Assembly: GCA_035578175.1 (NCBI GenBank) | Contig: JAQMRL010000003.1 | Coordinates: forward strand, 95,215,969 to 95,279,968 | Reading direction: 5' to 3' | Length of the DNA stretch: 64,000 bases | Source of the DNA: Catonia carolina | Taxonomy: Eukaryota > Arthropoda > Insecta > Hemiptera > Achilidae | Shown here: positions 11,777-24,455 of the stretch, piece after piece | Position numbering within the stretch: position 1 is the stretch's first letter | Layout: each line of letters starts with the position of its first letter | Notes under the pieces: model-generated | The model's input: only the letters and a program-made list of their open reading frames with translations | Database searches by the model: none | Told to the model about the DNA's origin: nothing | Position numbers and translations under genes: made by a program

Positions 11777-12606
11777 TTTGTTCTTGTAATTGGTTTTATT
11801 GTAATTGAAAAAAATATTTTGTTTATAGTAATTAACGATTTAATTTTGTAAAAGCACACATAATTTGTATTGATGGTGATGTCATAATTGACATAATTTT
11901 GTAATTGTGTTTTCCAGTCTTTCGTAATGTGTACAACATACACGGATAGAATTCTGTATAATGTGTGAAAATTTAACTTATTGTTTTCACCTTTTGTATT
12001 GTGCGTGGTTAAATTACACTATGCAGTTAATTATACTTGTATTAATTTCCTGTATATAAATAAATATTATTTAATATTTTTGCGGTAATTTGTCTAAACA
12101 AACAGCTGACTGGCCTACATTCTGTTAGGTAGGCTATAGAATAATTTTGCATAGTAGATATTTCTGTAATATACTATAATCTATGTTAATATAATTCAGT
12201 TGCTTTGACGTGAAATTCAGGAAATCAACTTCCTAACTATTGATACGTACAACACTAACTGTATTAAGTTAGTTATTACGCGTATCTGTGTTTCCTAGCA
12301 CGGTTCTAATTATTAAAATACCTACTGTAGTTTAATAGGATTAGCAATGGCAACCGGCTTCGGTTGTGCGGGAAAATTAACGTTATAAGCGTGCATCCAT
12401 GAAGGAACTAAGTTTTTCACCATATCGGTATGGTATACCGGAAGTTACGGTGTTCACCCAAATATAAAGCAAGATATTTTTGAAAATTGGAAGATCGAAA
12501 TTTGGGGTTAGTCTTATATTCTCATACGATGAAAATTATGTAACAGTTTAGCCCATCGTTTGCTTGCCATTTATAATAAATTTAATATCAACGCTACATC
12601 ATAAAT
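11777..12606. other. Unassigned sequence
   Basis: No gene recognised. A GC-richer patch at 12340-12500 includes the near-palindrome CGGTATGGTATACCGG but has no open frame of note. Confidence 0.45.
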
Positions 12607-13026
12607 TTAAGGCAGAAATGTTGTTGTTTAGACCATCAGCCGGAAGGCTGATTTAAACCACTAGAGGCTTTACTACATTAAACGAGGAGTGAGGTGGTTT
12701 ACCATTGGCTTCCTTACAGAGTTGAAAGGTATGCTTATCAGCATGCCAGACCCTCCGAGAAGCTTCCACTTTCCACCCCGCAAATGACACCTTCACTCAT
12801 TCATAACGGGTCTGCCTTTATAATGAAATTCATTACTCTCAGAGAAGGTAACTCTTGACTAGTGTCTTTGACACCTCTACTTCTTCTGTTCTTACATGCT
12901 TCAGTTGTATAATTGGTTGACCATGTGATAAGAAACAGAACTATTTTTTGTAACCCTGGAACTAACAGTTCGAGTGCAAATAATTGAACACTCCACCTGC
13001 CTGTTATAGGCTGTTAAGGCAGAAAT
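12607..13026 (-). mobile_element. Family B element, copy 1, with 13 bp target-site duplication
   Basis: The element (12620-13013) is flanked by perfect copies of TTAAGGCAGAAAT (12607-12619 and 13014-13026). Diagnostic blocks are CATCAGCCGGAAGGCTG, TTACTACATTAAACGAGGAG, CATGCCAGACCCTCC and CACTCCACCTGCCTGTTATA. A 13 bp duplication suggests LINE-type retrotransposition. The AAACAACAA end seen in other copies would be the 3' tail, so the element is read on the minus strand here. No coding capacity seen. Confidence 0.8.
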
Positions 13027-13861
13027 ACGACTACGAATTAAAGCACATTGTACGCCTGTATATTTTGATATGTCTTTTTAATTATAAGTAGCAGAAAAAT
13101 GTTATATTGATTCTTAGTACAGGAAATAAAAAGTTGAGGGTAACTAATGTGTTCTATTCTGGCTTAGTACAAAAATACCTTTACGTAATTCTTTTTAAGG
13201 AGAATCAATACCGATAAAATTTCCATGTGCCCTAATATTTTGATGACCGAAGAGGAAAAGGATTAAAGTCGTGTGGAATCGTAGCACTATTAAAAGTCCG
13301 AGGCATGCTGATGGTGCATTTCAGGGTCATGTGCTCCAGTAGTTTAAAAACCACATAAAAAAGTCAATTCCGGTTTTGTTGTCATACCTGGAGGTATTTA
13401 TAATGAAAGCCATTCCTAAAGAGATGTTTTGCTATACGTATGTACATTCCCATTCCCTTTTAGCCGTGTCTTAGTTAATACGCTCCACTGGGACACTTAC
13501 ACATTTTCTACACACATATACACCACATGCTCGCACGCAAATACACCCGAATGAGGTGTTGGGAGTCAACAACTACAACTGATGTGAGATTGGCGAAACA
13601 GGGAAGCAGTAAAATGAGTAGTCACTGAAAAAGTCTTTATTGAATTAGTTTTTACTGGAATTATAATTATTGTGGTATTGTCGAGCTTTAACCGTCAAGG
13701 ATTTTCTCTGATTTCGTATAAATTTTAAATCCTTTCGTAGCGATTGCCTGTAAATAAAGTCTTTTGAATAAATTAAAAATTTGTTATTTTATTAGGAATA
13801 TTAGTAGGCCTACCGATCTGTACGCTCGCTTTTCCCATTAATACTGGTGGTATTATTGAAC

Positions 13862-13909
13862 TTTGCCCATAACAGGCAAGTGAAGTGTTGAATTATTTGC
13901 ACTCGATTT

Positions 13910-13950
<41 letters not shown>

Positions 13951-14387
13951 GCCCTGGAGACTCCAGGAGGAGTATAGGACATGTCGTCAGATGTAACACC
14001 TGAAATATTGTTCTGTTATGAAATATTGTATTGTTAGTTCCAGGGCTACAAAAAATAGTTTTCTTATCACATGGTCAACCAATTTTATGACAACCATTTA
14101 AGAACAGAAGAGGTAGAGAAATGTAGAAGACACTACTTAAGAGATATCTCCTCTGAGAGTAATAAATTTCATTGTACAGCTAGGCCCTGTGGTGAATGAT
14201 GTGAAGGTTGTTATTTGCAGGGTGGATAGTAGATGCTTTTCGGAGGGCCTGGTATGCTGATAAGCATAGGCTAATTTCCACTTATTGAAGAAGGAAATGA
14301 TAAACTACCTCACTCCTCGTTTAACTTAAAAGTAAAGTAAAGTCTCTAAAGGTTCAAACCAGCCTTTCGGCTGATGACCTAAACAAC
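13862..14387 (+). mobile_element. Family B element, copy 2, with nested insertion
   Basis: Opposite orientation to copy 1. It runs from GCCCATAACAGG to GCTGATGACCTAAACAAC, with imperfect flanking repeats ATTATTGAAC (13852-13861) and ATTAATGAAC (14388-14397). An unrelated ~120 bp segment with a long T tract interrupts it at about 13912-14032. Confidence 0.75.
13912..14032 (-). mobile_element. SINE-like fragment E nested in family B
   Basis: A ~37 bp T run is followed by GCGCCCTGGAGACTCCAGGA and GGAGTATAGGACATGTC. Read on the minus strand this is a short sequence ending in a poly-A tail. The same T tract and 40 bp block occur at 24270-24316, so it is a dispersed, A-tailed element. Confidence 0.6.
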
Positions 14388-14399
14388 ATTAATGAACAA

Positions 14400-15848
14400 C
14401 CATTTTCAATCTCTCCTGCTTCATATATTCTTAGTGTGAGTTATTACTCTTTTAAAACTATTTTTGGTACTTTCATTCGTTATTAACGATAAATAATAGT
14501 AGTGTTTATGGAATGATTCTGTAAGATCCGGAATAAAAGTTAGTCATTATTCATCAGATAGATGTATGTAACCAATATCATTGAACCTTTAATAACTGGA
14601 GCTTCCACTTGTGCATTTGGTAAACAAAGATGAACCTCAAATTGACGGAAGTCAAATGAGCTCCAAATGAACCAATCAACGTTCATGTGTCCCAAAAGAA
14701 CCCCTAAAAGAGGCAATTTTACTATAAAAGAAAATATATTGGAATTTGCTTTTTAATCAATGTGTTGGTTAGTCTTTATACGTTCATTATGTTGATATAA
14801 TTTATTGACATGAAGATAACTAGTGAAGATTATTTTCATGACATAACTAAAAAAAAAAAAAAAAAAATTGTTTTTTTTTGAGGTACTGTACTTAGTTTAA
14901 TTTTTGTTCAGAACTATTGTGATTGAAATTTATTCGTTTTATTTAAAAGGTTTTATGAATATTTGATCCAAACTGTGTTGATCCGTTGTGCCAGTTTGGA
15001 TCTGTTTAAAGACATTTGTATTCTTCAACCGGTGCGAAACATTTTTTGTTGATAATAGTAAAAGTTTGCTACGACTGTATATGGAGCAGTTTTTCCGTGA
15101 ATGAGAAAGAACGCTTTCGGTCTACCTAGGGGCAAAATAGTTGCGGGTGGGTGGGGTGAATTGAGCCATTTATAGCGCAGAAGTTGCGAGCTTAAAGTCG
15201 TCGGGTGTCCTTAAATTTAACGATATTGGTCCAGGAGTATGCAATAGAAGCGGCCTGCACTGCCCTATAAAAAGTTACTGCTTCTCTTAATCGGTGTCTT
15301 TTTTATTTAAGGGAATGCCCCCCTTTCTTACTTACTATTCCCAATCTTTTTTCTTTCCCTTTTCAACTTATCCCCTTTGTTCGTTTAATTCCAAAAAAAG
15401 AAAGATAGGAGGAAAAAAGGAATAGAAAGCACGTTGCTGCCTTTCTCAAAATATGAATCCTCAGTTTTTATCGTCTTTTTACGCAGTTCATTTTCTTTTC
15501 AAGTTATATTTTTGTAGTTTTTCTTGTGCTATTTCATTACTATGATGGTGTTATTTTGAACGGATTTATTGGAATTTTTTGAAGATTAAAAAAGTATTTC
15601 CGGGATAGGCCTTTTCAATATGGCCTAGCTACGATCCTTACTTTTTGTCCTTCTGAAATAGAATTTCACGTTCCGTTTATCATTTTATTCCATAATTTAA
15701 TCTGCCTTGAACCGCTGCATCACTTAATTTTTATTATTTTCTAGTAATTTAATCGTACATCTTCATACTCCTAATTTATTACCAAGAAAATAAAAGTAAT
15801 TAATATTTTTTTAATCCCTAATGTGTGAACGTTGTCATCTGTTTAATT
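14400..15848. other. Unassigned sequence
   Basis: Holds an A-run near 14850-14867 and a GC-richer patch at 15100-15300 with TATAAAAAG. I see no exon or gene attached to it. Confidence 0.45.
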
Positions 15849-16115
15849 CAGAACAATAAGCAATCCCATGACTCAATGATATGAGAATGATGTATATGAG
15901 GTGGTCTTGTACAGACCCAGGCCGATCATTCCTGAGAGAGTATGGTTAATTGAATCCCGACCATCAAAGTTCACCGAAAACCACTGTCTAATATTGAAAT
16001 ACGTATAAAATTAACTACTTTTACTAGGATTTAAACCAGGTATCTTTGTCTTCGAATATCAGCTGTTAAACAGCTGACTCGCGGCAAACGACTTTACCTC
16101 TAGACCAACCCGGTG
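15849..16115 (-). repeat. tRNA-like SINE, group S4
   Basis: On the minus strand it begins CCGGGTTGGTCTAGAGGTAA (A-box-like), then GTCAGCTGTTTAACAGCTGA and TGGTTTAAATCCTAG (B-box-like). It ends with TGATCGGCCTGGGTCTGTAC and CATGGGATTGCTTATTGTTC. Matching blocks occur at 37214 and 61707. Confidence 0.7.
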
Positions 16116-16367
16116 GGTTAGTTATTTTTAATGTACTTAATTGCTCCATCCTTATCAATAACGACTCTAAATGGTCTTGTTCTAATAGAAATATTTTATT
16201 TCATTTCTCTAAAGAATTTAAATTAATTTTAATAATTTTTTAATTTTTTTTAATATGTTTAAAGTTAACGGAAGATTTGTGCTTTATATGGGTAATATCT
16301 TAATGTAGGCTACTTTGGTAATGAATGGCTATAATATTCTGCAATATTAATATTTTTGTGCCCGTGT

Positions 16368-16778
16368 GTTATCACAATGTGTTGTTTAGGTCATCAGGAA
16401 AGGCTGGTTTTGGACCTGTAGAGGTTTTACTAAGTAAAACGAGGAGTGAGGTGGTTTACCTTGCCTTCCTCACTGAGTGAAAAATACGCTTATCAGCATG
16501 CCGGGCCCTTTAAAAAGCACATATTTTCCACTCTGCAAATGACACCTTTACTTCATTCACCACAGGGTCTGGCTCTATAATGAAAATCATTACTTTCAGA
16601 GGAGATAACTCTGATTAGTGTCTTTTACACCCCTACCTCTTCTGTTCTTAAATGATTCAGTCATTTAATTGGCTGACCATGTGATAAGAAACAAAACTAT
16701 TTATTTTAGCCTTGCAACGAACAGATTGAGTAAATAATTTGACACTCCACCTGTTTATTGTGGGCAGAGTTATCACAG
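16368..16778 (-). mobile_element. Family B element, copy 3
   Basis: Same order of blocks as copy 1, from GTTGTTTAGGTCATCAGG to CTCCACCTGTTTATTGTGGG. Flanked by GTTATCACAA (16368-16377) and GTTATCACAG (16769-16778), a 9-10 bp target-site duplication. Confidence 0.78.
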
Positions 16779-17238
16779 CATACCTACCTAAACAATCACA
16801 GTAAAGGTTTTTAAAGTTTTAATTCATACGTAGTGATTTGGCTTAGCTACATATTTATTAAGGATTAAGACAATATTTTCCCCGATTTTACTCTACGCTA
16901 CCTTCTCTATAAAAATTACGTTTTATAGTTACGCTTTAAAAATACATAGGCCTACGCGGATTTTCAGAATTATAACTTTAGGAAATTGTAGAAATAATAT
17001 ATAAATGCTTCAGGATATAAATAGGCCTCCTTTCTACCTGTTAGATACGAGAGTTGAAATTCAAATACTCTCTCTTACCTGGAGTTCGCTTACAGAAAAT
17101 GCATACCGATTTTCTGAACTGTCTCTTTTCGAATGATATGAACATAATGCTTTCAGTTTGTCATCCATTTTTTACCAATTGGGCGCAAATGATCAAAATG
17201 CCAGTGCGTTAGTCAGTTTGACATCTGAAGAACAAATG

Positions 17239-17546
17239 GGCCGAATTCCAGGTTTCTGTGTGATCGGGAAGATTTAGTGAAAGTTATGATTGATTGAGTA
17301 AGTTAGTCAAATACTTGCGCATTTCTATAATTTATTCCGATTATCAAACTAATTTGTCATTTTACAAATTGGAATTTTTCTGTTTGACCGAAAAACTGTG
17401 CCGAATTCCAGGTTTCTGTGAGATTGGGAATTTTTAGTAAAAGTTATGAGTGATTGAGTAAGTTAGTTGTTAATTACTTTCCCATTTATATAATTTATTG
17501 ATACTATCAAACTAATTTATTATTATACAAATTGGTTTAAACGAAC
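17239..17546. repeat. Diverged tandem duplication, 160 bp unit
   Basis: CCGAATTCCAGGTTTCTGTG occurs at 17241 and 17401. AAAGTTATGANTGATTGAGT, AAGTTAGT and ATCAAACTAATTT then follow in both units. Older than the duplication at 3681, judging by the number of differences. Confidence 0.8.
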
Positions 17547-18498
17547 TTATTTTTGATTTTTATCAAACACTAAATGTGTATTATTACTACATTTGAGAAG
17601 GTTAGGTTTGATGCAAATCCTATCCAGGAGTCGAATTCTGAATCTATTTAAGTTCGTTTTAGAGAGAGCTACCAATGCGGTCGCTTAAATGTTTTAAAAT
17701 GTTATAAATTTTTGTAAGATTCTCTGTTGATTTGTGAAATACTGTTAATTCATTCATATGTATTTTATAGTCTATATTCAAGGTGATCTCGTAACTAATT
17801 CGTCTAAACGTTAGCGTAAACCTGATTGTAGTATTCTCTATAAAAATTATTAGATTTCCTTTTTTTCTATTCAGAATTTACTAATTGTTTTTTGTGTAAG
17901 TTCTAATAATTATTGCATGAAAATTATTATTAATACTTCAAGGTAATCTTGTAGCCTGACTGGAATATGTTTTGACCGCTGTTTTTAATTGAAATATCTG
18001 TATCGGCGTGCTCTTTAATAGATCTTAATTTAATAGATCTTAAATAGATTGTTCTAAGTAAGTCTGAGAATGGACCTATTTTTGAAACACATGTTACACT
18101 ATCATAATATTCATTATGAAGCGATTTTCCACAAATAAATACACACTCGGTAGAGTAATCTAAAAACCGTGAAAAAACCTTCCATAAAATAATTGTTTAT
18201 TCGAGAATTCCATTATTTTCATTTAATGTTACTGATAATTTTTAGTTGTGATTGCCAAATAATGTTGTGGATTAAATTTTAGTTCAACAAATTTAGTTTT
18301 CAAAATCTGGTTATAAATTACGAATGGTGCTCGTTCGATGATTTCGTATTTATAAACCAAGTCTAAATATCTGAAATTTTAGTTGGGTATAGCTTAATTT
18401 TCCCGCCGTACATTTTTTTAAAGTTGTTAATTTAATGAAATAAAATTACGTGTGTATTTCTCTATTTATTTTTTTTAGTTTTTTATTAAAATTTTATT

Positions 18499-18625
18499 AG
18501 CGACTAGGGTGGGTTGTGAATCTACAACAGTGGGTTTTGACGTATGAAAATTTCCAGTCCCTGGCCGGGAATCAAAACCGGGACCTCTGCCTTCTATGCT
18601 AGCGCGCTATCCACTACGCTGTAGA
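18499..18625 (-). repeat. tRNA-like SINE, group S3, inverted
   Basis: The minus strand reads through a B box (GGTTTTGATTCCCGGCCAGG) and then CTGGAAATTTTCATACG and the CAAAACCCACTGTTG tail. The A box half (CTACAGCGTAGTGGATAGCG) is also visible. Confidence 0.65.
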
Positions 18626-19821
18626 AAATGAATAAAAATAAGCTAAAGTAACATTGAAATATTTACCTGAGTAGTCTACATTTTAAGAGCCTTTTTGGTT
18701 TCCTTTATAATTGGTAATGATGAAGCAGTTGATACGACTTAAGATGATCTATACATTAAACTTTTTTTTAGTAATTACTGATAATTCAGTGTAGTTTTTA
18801 TAACTGTGTATCATTTGTTGTTAGAAACCGAAAATGTCATGTTTTATCATTTTCTTGTTCATCTTGTTTCGTTATACTATTAACAAGTTTTTCTTCCTTC
18901 TGACCTCATGTGAAATGAAAGCGGTAAAAAACTAGTGCACTGTTTATATGCATATTCAGAAATCAAATCAAACTTTTTAGTTTTCACTCACATTTGATTA
19001 ATCGTGAACGTTTGTTTTCAAATGATCGCCGGATTTTCACTGGTGATTATGGGATGATGAAATTTAAATTTCGAAGGGTTCATTCGATTTTGTTTTTGAA
19101 TGACTGACTGACCGTCAGTGTGCAAATTTATTGGCATATTAAGTGAAATTCATCATTTGAAATAACAGTAGCTTTAGATTTATTTTATTTAATCTAGTTT
19201 AAACTCTAGACAATTAGGCTACAATAGGCTGTCAAATTAGGCTACAATTATTAGGCTACTGTTATCAGAATTTTGTACCGAATAATTAAAGGTATTATTT
19301 TTTTTCAAGTAATGTAAATAAACCGATAAAATATTGTTGAAGGTTAAGAGTGTATTAAATTCGTCTAAATAACTTCTGTTTATCCTTGTTACTTTATACC
19401 AATTTAGGCTATTTAACACAATAAAAAAATCCGTTATTTTATGATAGATTTAGTTTATGAAATTTTCATTTATTTATAACATTAATTCGTATTAAATTTT
19501 GTAAAATTCACATTTTCTTTTTTTATTCGCATAAATAGGGAAGTCTTTAACGTAATCTACACTTTCACAATAATTTGTAGTATTACCCAGTCCGCTAATA
19601 TTAACAAACTTCCATGAAAAATATTCAAATGAAAACAAACAAACTTTCTCGTATTAGTACAAAATGTTAGGTTGTTCAGATTATTTAGTAGTGTACTTAT
19701 TTCATATAAATCATATTTTTATTGAACAGTTTAAAAAGTTTCACTACGTTGGTGAACATTTGTAGCATTGTAGCTATGTATATTAATAAAGAATATATAT
19801 ATATATATATATATATATTGT
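18626..19821. other. Unassigned sequence with an AT microsatellite
   Basis: No gene recognised. An alternating AT run lies at about 19794-19819, directly before a family B insertion. Confidence 0.5.
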
Positions 19822-20348
19822 ATACTTTGATTGTTGTTTAGGTCATCAGCCGAAAGGCTGAGTTGAACTTATGGAGGCTTTAATAAGTAAAACGAGGTGT
19901 GAAGCGTTTACCGTACCCTTCCTCACTGAGTGGAAATTAGCTTACGCTTATCAGCATGCCAGGCCTTCCGAAAAGCATCTACTATCCACCCTGCAAATGA
20001 CTAAAACAAATGAGTGAGGTGGTTTACAATTGCCTTCCTCACTGACTTGGAAGGTATGATTATCAGCATGTCAGGCCCTCTGAAAAACATCTACTTTCCA
20101 CCCTGCAAATGACACCTTCGCTTCATTCACCACAGGATCTAACTGTATAATGAATTTAAATACTCTCAGAGGAGATAGCTCTGATTAGTATTATTTACAC
20201 CTGTACCACTTCTGTTCTTAAATGATTCTGTTATATAATTGGCTGACTGAGATAAGAAACAGAACTATTTTTTTCTAGCCCTGGAACTAGCAGATCGAGT
20301 GCAAATAATGTAACACTCCACCTGCCGTTATGGGCAGATACTTTGATT
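19822..20348 (-). mobile_element. Family B element, copy 4, with 11 bp target-site duplication
   Basis: Perfect ATACTTTGATT repeats at 19822-19832 and 20338-20348 flank a 505 bp copy. It is longer than copy 1 because the block from GTGAGGTGGTTTAC to CACCCTGCAAATGAC is duplicated inside it. Confidence 0.82.
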
Positions 20349-20486
20349 ACTATCCGTTAACTAGTTAATTGATAAGCATAGTGGTGAGCTTTTTTAAAAG
20401 AAAGTATTTCGTTTATGCATTGTTGTCAGCTGCTCTTCTTACTAAGTTACTTGCTTTACCGGTGTCATCTAATGATTCAAATTGAC

Positions 20487-20637
20487 TCTGGCCGCCTTGT
20501 GGCCCAGAGGTTAGCAGTGTTGCGTTGCTAAGCGGAGGTCCCAGGATTCAATTCCCAGCTAGAGTCTGAAAATTGCACGTTCAAACACAAAGTAGTCGCT
20601 AATGTTTAAGATGTTGGTGCGACTTTAGATAAACGAA
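20487..20637 (+). repeat. tRNA-like SINE, group S3
   Basis: The A-box side GGCCCAGAGGTTAGCAGTG and B-box side GGATTCAATTCCCAGC are both present. The tail is TCTGAAAATTGCACG and GGTGCGACTTTAGATAAAC. This is one of the best full-length S3 copies in the window. Confidence 0.7.
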
Positions 20638-21595
20638 AATGGACTCTACCAGATGATTCATTGGGCTAACCGGGAAGTATCTTTTTAATTTAAACAGTCT
20701 TACAAAATTAGACCATTGAATTTATGCATACGCTATAAATACTGTTCGGTTTGGTATTCATGAAATGGGTTGATGAGTAATATACGAATGCTATTTTCTA
20801 CCAAAGTCACGTCCTGTTAAACTATGAAACATATTAGTTATATTTTCTTTCAATTGTTTATCAAAAAAAGAAAAATATGTTGTAAAATTCTAAATTCGAT
20901 AATATACTGTGCATGTATTGTTGAAATTCCCGCTCGTCAACTGCTAAGTTTACTTTTTGAAAGTACTTTACATAAATATCAGTCTTTAACCAGGAATTTA
21001 TTCCGGTCATTCCGCCAAAATAATGAAATTGCTGTTAATACACATGCGGCACAATTTCAACAGATTTCTCTTTATTAGTTCGTTCAACTTTGATTTAAAA
21101 TTTTTAAATGCGTTTGTATCGTAGTGCAATTAATGATAATTTATTTTGTTGGCTTTGTTATTATAAATTGTTCTGAATGTAATTTGCAAACAATAGAAAC
21201 ATTCGCGGGAATTCATTTCTGGTTTATTTCGTACTTTCAACCCACATTAAAAAAAGTATCAAGTTCAGACAGTTTTCGGTTACTTTCAGGTTCAGTTTAA
21301 GATTTGGTGGCGAATTGGTCAAACAAGATAAATAATATTTGTTCCTTGTTTAGAAACAGATAGGCTCATGAATCTCTATTGAATTTTTTGTATAAATTAG
21401 GTTTTTGTTGATAGAATTCGTTAATGATTATTTCAGCGTTCATGACGTTTTTGGACATTAGTCGCTGGCTCAAATTTAAGAATTTTTATGTCAACGTTTA
21501 GCAACTTAGAATACTTCGTATGTATGTAGTAATTTATAATATGGGTGATTAAATCCTGTAGTTTATAACTTAGTAGGTACTGTAATTTTACTTAG
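20638..21595. other. Unassigned sequence
   Basis: No gene recognised. An 84-codon open stretch at 20824-21078 has no family resemblance and ordinary intergenic composition. Confidence 0.45.
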
Positions 21596-21655
21596 TAAAA
21601 CCTCTACAGGTTCAAACCAGCCTTTCGGCTGATGACCTAAACAACAACAGTTTAT
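21596..21655 (+). repeat. Family B terminal fragment
   Basis: CAGGTTCAAACCAGCCTTTC and GGCTGATGACCTAAACAACA match the tail end of family B. The rest of the element is absent, as expected for 5' truncation of a retroposed copy. Confidence 0.7.
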
Positions 21656-22483
21656 AACGTGTATAATAATATTCATTTTGATAAGCCTTTAGAAGCCAAA
21701 AAAAGTTATGTTAAAGTTACCCTGAAGATGTTAATTTATAGAATGTAAGTAATTTATAATAACAATAAAACTACTGATGTCGTTTTACGGAAATTTAAAA
21801 ATTTAAACGTTATTAAAAATAGTGTAGATACTTTTTCAAATAAGGCTGGATCGATCATTTTGAAACTTTCATAGGTCATTTCATTTTTATTACAGCATTA
21901 CCTTTATTAACCGAACTCGAGTTAACTGAAACGATTTCAGAGGAAGAAACTAAATAAAAAACTAAAAATAAACATTTTAATACGGTATATGTAAAAAACA
22001 GCCTTTAAATAATTGTTTGAAGTTTAAAAAATAGGCCTATTAAAACTTAAAGGCAGCATTTCAGTAGCACTTCTTATAGGTTATAATAAAAGAACACATC
22101 CTGTATTTGTTCTTAGCAGCTCGCAAACGCTCCTAAGAAATTGTCCAGAAAAAATTACGGACTATTTTAAGTAAAAATACAGTAGAGTACTGAATTTAAA
22201 TACTTACTGTGTTAACAATAATTTTCTAATGTACAAAGTTTACTCTACAGTATTGTAATTTATTTTGTTGCTTTTTAATAGTGTATGAATAATACCTCAT
22301 AGACAGCGATAGCGTCCACGGATTATCCGAAAAATTGTGTTATCCGAAACGCCTCCGCCCCTTTTATTTCGGTTAAAAAGGATTATACTAATATCGTAAT
22401 TTCAATGATATTTGGACTAAGTTTTACTGTGAAATTAAGATGTATTTTTGACCACAAGCGCGTTATAAAAAGTATAGGATTCA

Positions 22484-22862
22484 TCATCATCTTCTTCTCA
22501 GGGTGCCTTTCCCATCTGACGGTTGGTGGCCTTCATGGCGATGCTTACTTAATTGGTAGTTATCCGAAACAGTTCTTCTGAGCTTTTGTTAAACCATACT
22601 CTCAGGTTTCGCATCCATGAAATTCTTCTGCGTCCTGGTCCCCTTCTACTGTCGATTTTGCCTTGCAGAATGCGTTGGAGCATTCCAACTCTTCGCTGAG
22701 TTCATCCCCGATTATATGACCGAGATATTGCAGTTTTCGCGCCTTCACTATGCTGACCAATTCCGCTGCCTTGTTCATTCGACGTAGCACTTCCGCATTA
22801 ATAATTTTCTGCGTCTTGGATATTCTCAGGATTCTTCTATACTGCTAAAATTTGAACGCTTT
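22484..22862 (-). pseudogene. LINE reverse-transcriptase C-terminal remnant
   Basis: Minus-strand translation gives INKLKAFKF, a stop in place of the usual tryptophan, QYRRILRISKTQKIINAEVL, RRMNKAAELVSIVKARKLQY and LGHIIG. This is the widely shared tail after the RT domain of insect non-LTR elements (YRRxLRIxWxxxxxNxEVLRR). A G-to-A change made the stop. Truncated at both ends. Confidence 0.8.
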
Positions 22863-24269
22863 CAGTTTGTTGATTGTTTGGAGGAACCGCAGAATGCAGT
22901 CCGTTGAATGCATTCTGCGGTTCCTTTATTGTTATGCTCACGGCATAAGGATGAGAAAGACTTGACTGGATGTAGGCGTCTTATGAAAGATCCAGAATGG
23001 ATAAGGTTCTAGTAATCAGTCATGGTTACTGCAACATAATCGCTCAAAACTAATATGGTAGAACATTTTTGAGATTAGTACGGCTTGCTCGTACATGATA
23101 ATTTATTTAAGATTCTATAGTCACTTTTCCTCGACTGTTTAATACTTTTAAACTTCATAATTTGTTCGTACTAATCGCTGTCTGGTAGAATGGGTAAATG
23201 AAGAACTGATGAACGTATATCAAAAGTTAAAGGTTATTTTTTATGAATCAAGTAGTCCTAAATTGATCGAACATATTTTAGCTTCCCATAAACGCAGTTT
23301 CATTTTATTTTTCCTCTTTAATTTCATTTCAGATCGTCTTTATTAGAGTTTTTTATATTTATTCAAATGGCAATAATTGCTGTTAAACCAGATACAAAGG
23401 CAGTTATTTGTAATGCGTCTTTTGTTTCTTCGTTTCTGTGAAGCGATGATGGTGCTATTATAACACCAATCCTTACTCAGTAGAATAACTACACATCTTG
23501 TAATATTAATAGGCGGACGATTCCCAAACAGCCACATAAATATTAAAAACTGCGACTAACAAGCAATATCTACTTAATAAATAAATGATCCATAAATTCT
23601 TCAAACCTTGCAATAATTATTATAAAAATCGTGCGTCAAAGAGAGGCAGCCAGAGCCACTTATTCATCATACACTTACCCACCTATTGAATTTATATGTA
23701 CTATAGCTAATTTGATAATTATTGTGCAGTTACCCAAGGTCAAATATCTAGTAGAATCTCTTCAATTTAGTCTCGACAAATGATTACTACAGCTCTGTGT
23801 GACGTTAAACTATATTAGTCTTAATGTTTTGAAAGGAGGATGTAGGTTTATAATGTGTAAAAAAATACATTTTCCTTGTTCTTGTTAAATTGTCTTGTTC
23901 CAAACTTTACCCCGTGTTATATAAATTATGTTTAATTCATTTCTTTATTTTTTTGCAGTAGTCGGTAACAATTACTAACACATTTCTCATAGTCTTATTG
24001 TCTGCATCACAGGAATTATCTGTATTCTCTAGGTTTTCCCGAATTTTCGCTGTACTTTATTATGTCTTATTATTTATTTAATACTGTTAATCGTGTTGCT
24101 AAAATATTCTTTGTTGTGAATACGTGCATCACAAGGAATGGAACTACTAAATTCTATTTATTTATTTTATTTTAATAATTAAGTGATATATTCGGGATTT
24201 TCCAGATTTTCACTGTTTAGAAAATCTGTTAATTTAGTCTCGCATCATAATCAAATTACCTTTCTTTAA
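22863..24269. other. Unassigned sequence
   Basis: Begins with a short hairpin around 22884-22926 (CCGCAGAATGCAGTC... and its complement). No gene recognised in the rest. Confidence 0.45.
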
Positions 24270-24340
24270 CTTTTTTTTGCGCCCTGGAGACTCCAGGAGG
24301 AGTATAGGACATGTCAGCTATAACAACTGAAATATATATA
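24270..24340 (-). mobile_element. SINE-like fragment E
   Basis: A T tract followed by GCGCCCTGGAGACTCCAGGA and GGAGTATAGGACATGTCAGC, matching the segment nested in family B at 13949. Confidence 0.6.
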
Positions 24341-24455
24341 AGAATCACAACTCTAATAAATGGGGGTTTTGGTTGTTTTCGAATTTTCTATTCATTTTGA
24401 CGTTTTAAGTTACCGAAATTACAATTATCTGACCTACAGTGAGATATGTCAAATC

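Noticed and set aside
15100..15300. Promoter with TATAAAAAG in a GC-richer patch
   Set aside because: No downstream exon or gene supports it.
20824..21078. 84-residue protein
   Set aside because: No family resemblance and composition of random AT-rich sequence.
21890..22455. Second pogo/Tigger-like MITE
   Set aside because: ACCGAACTCGAGTTAACTG and GGATTATCCGAAAAATTGTG look like such ends, but I could not define both termini or a TA duplication.
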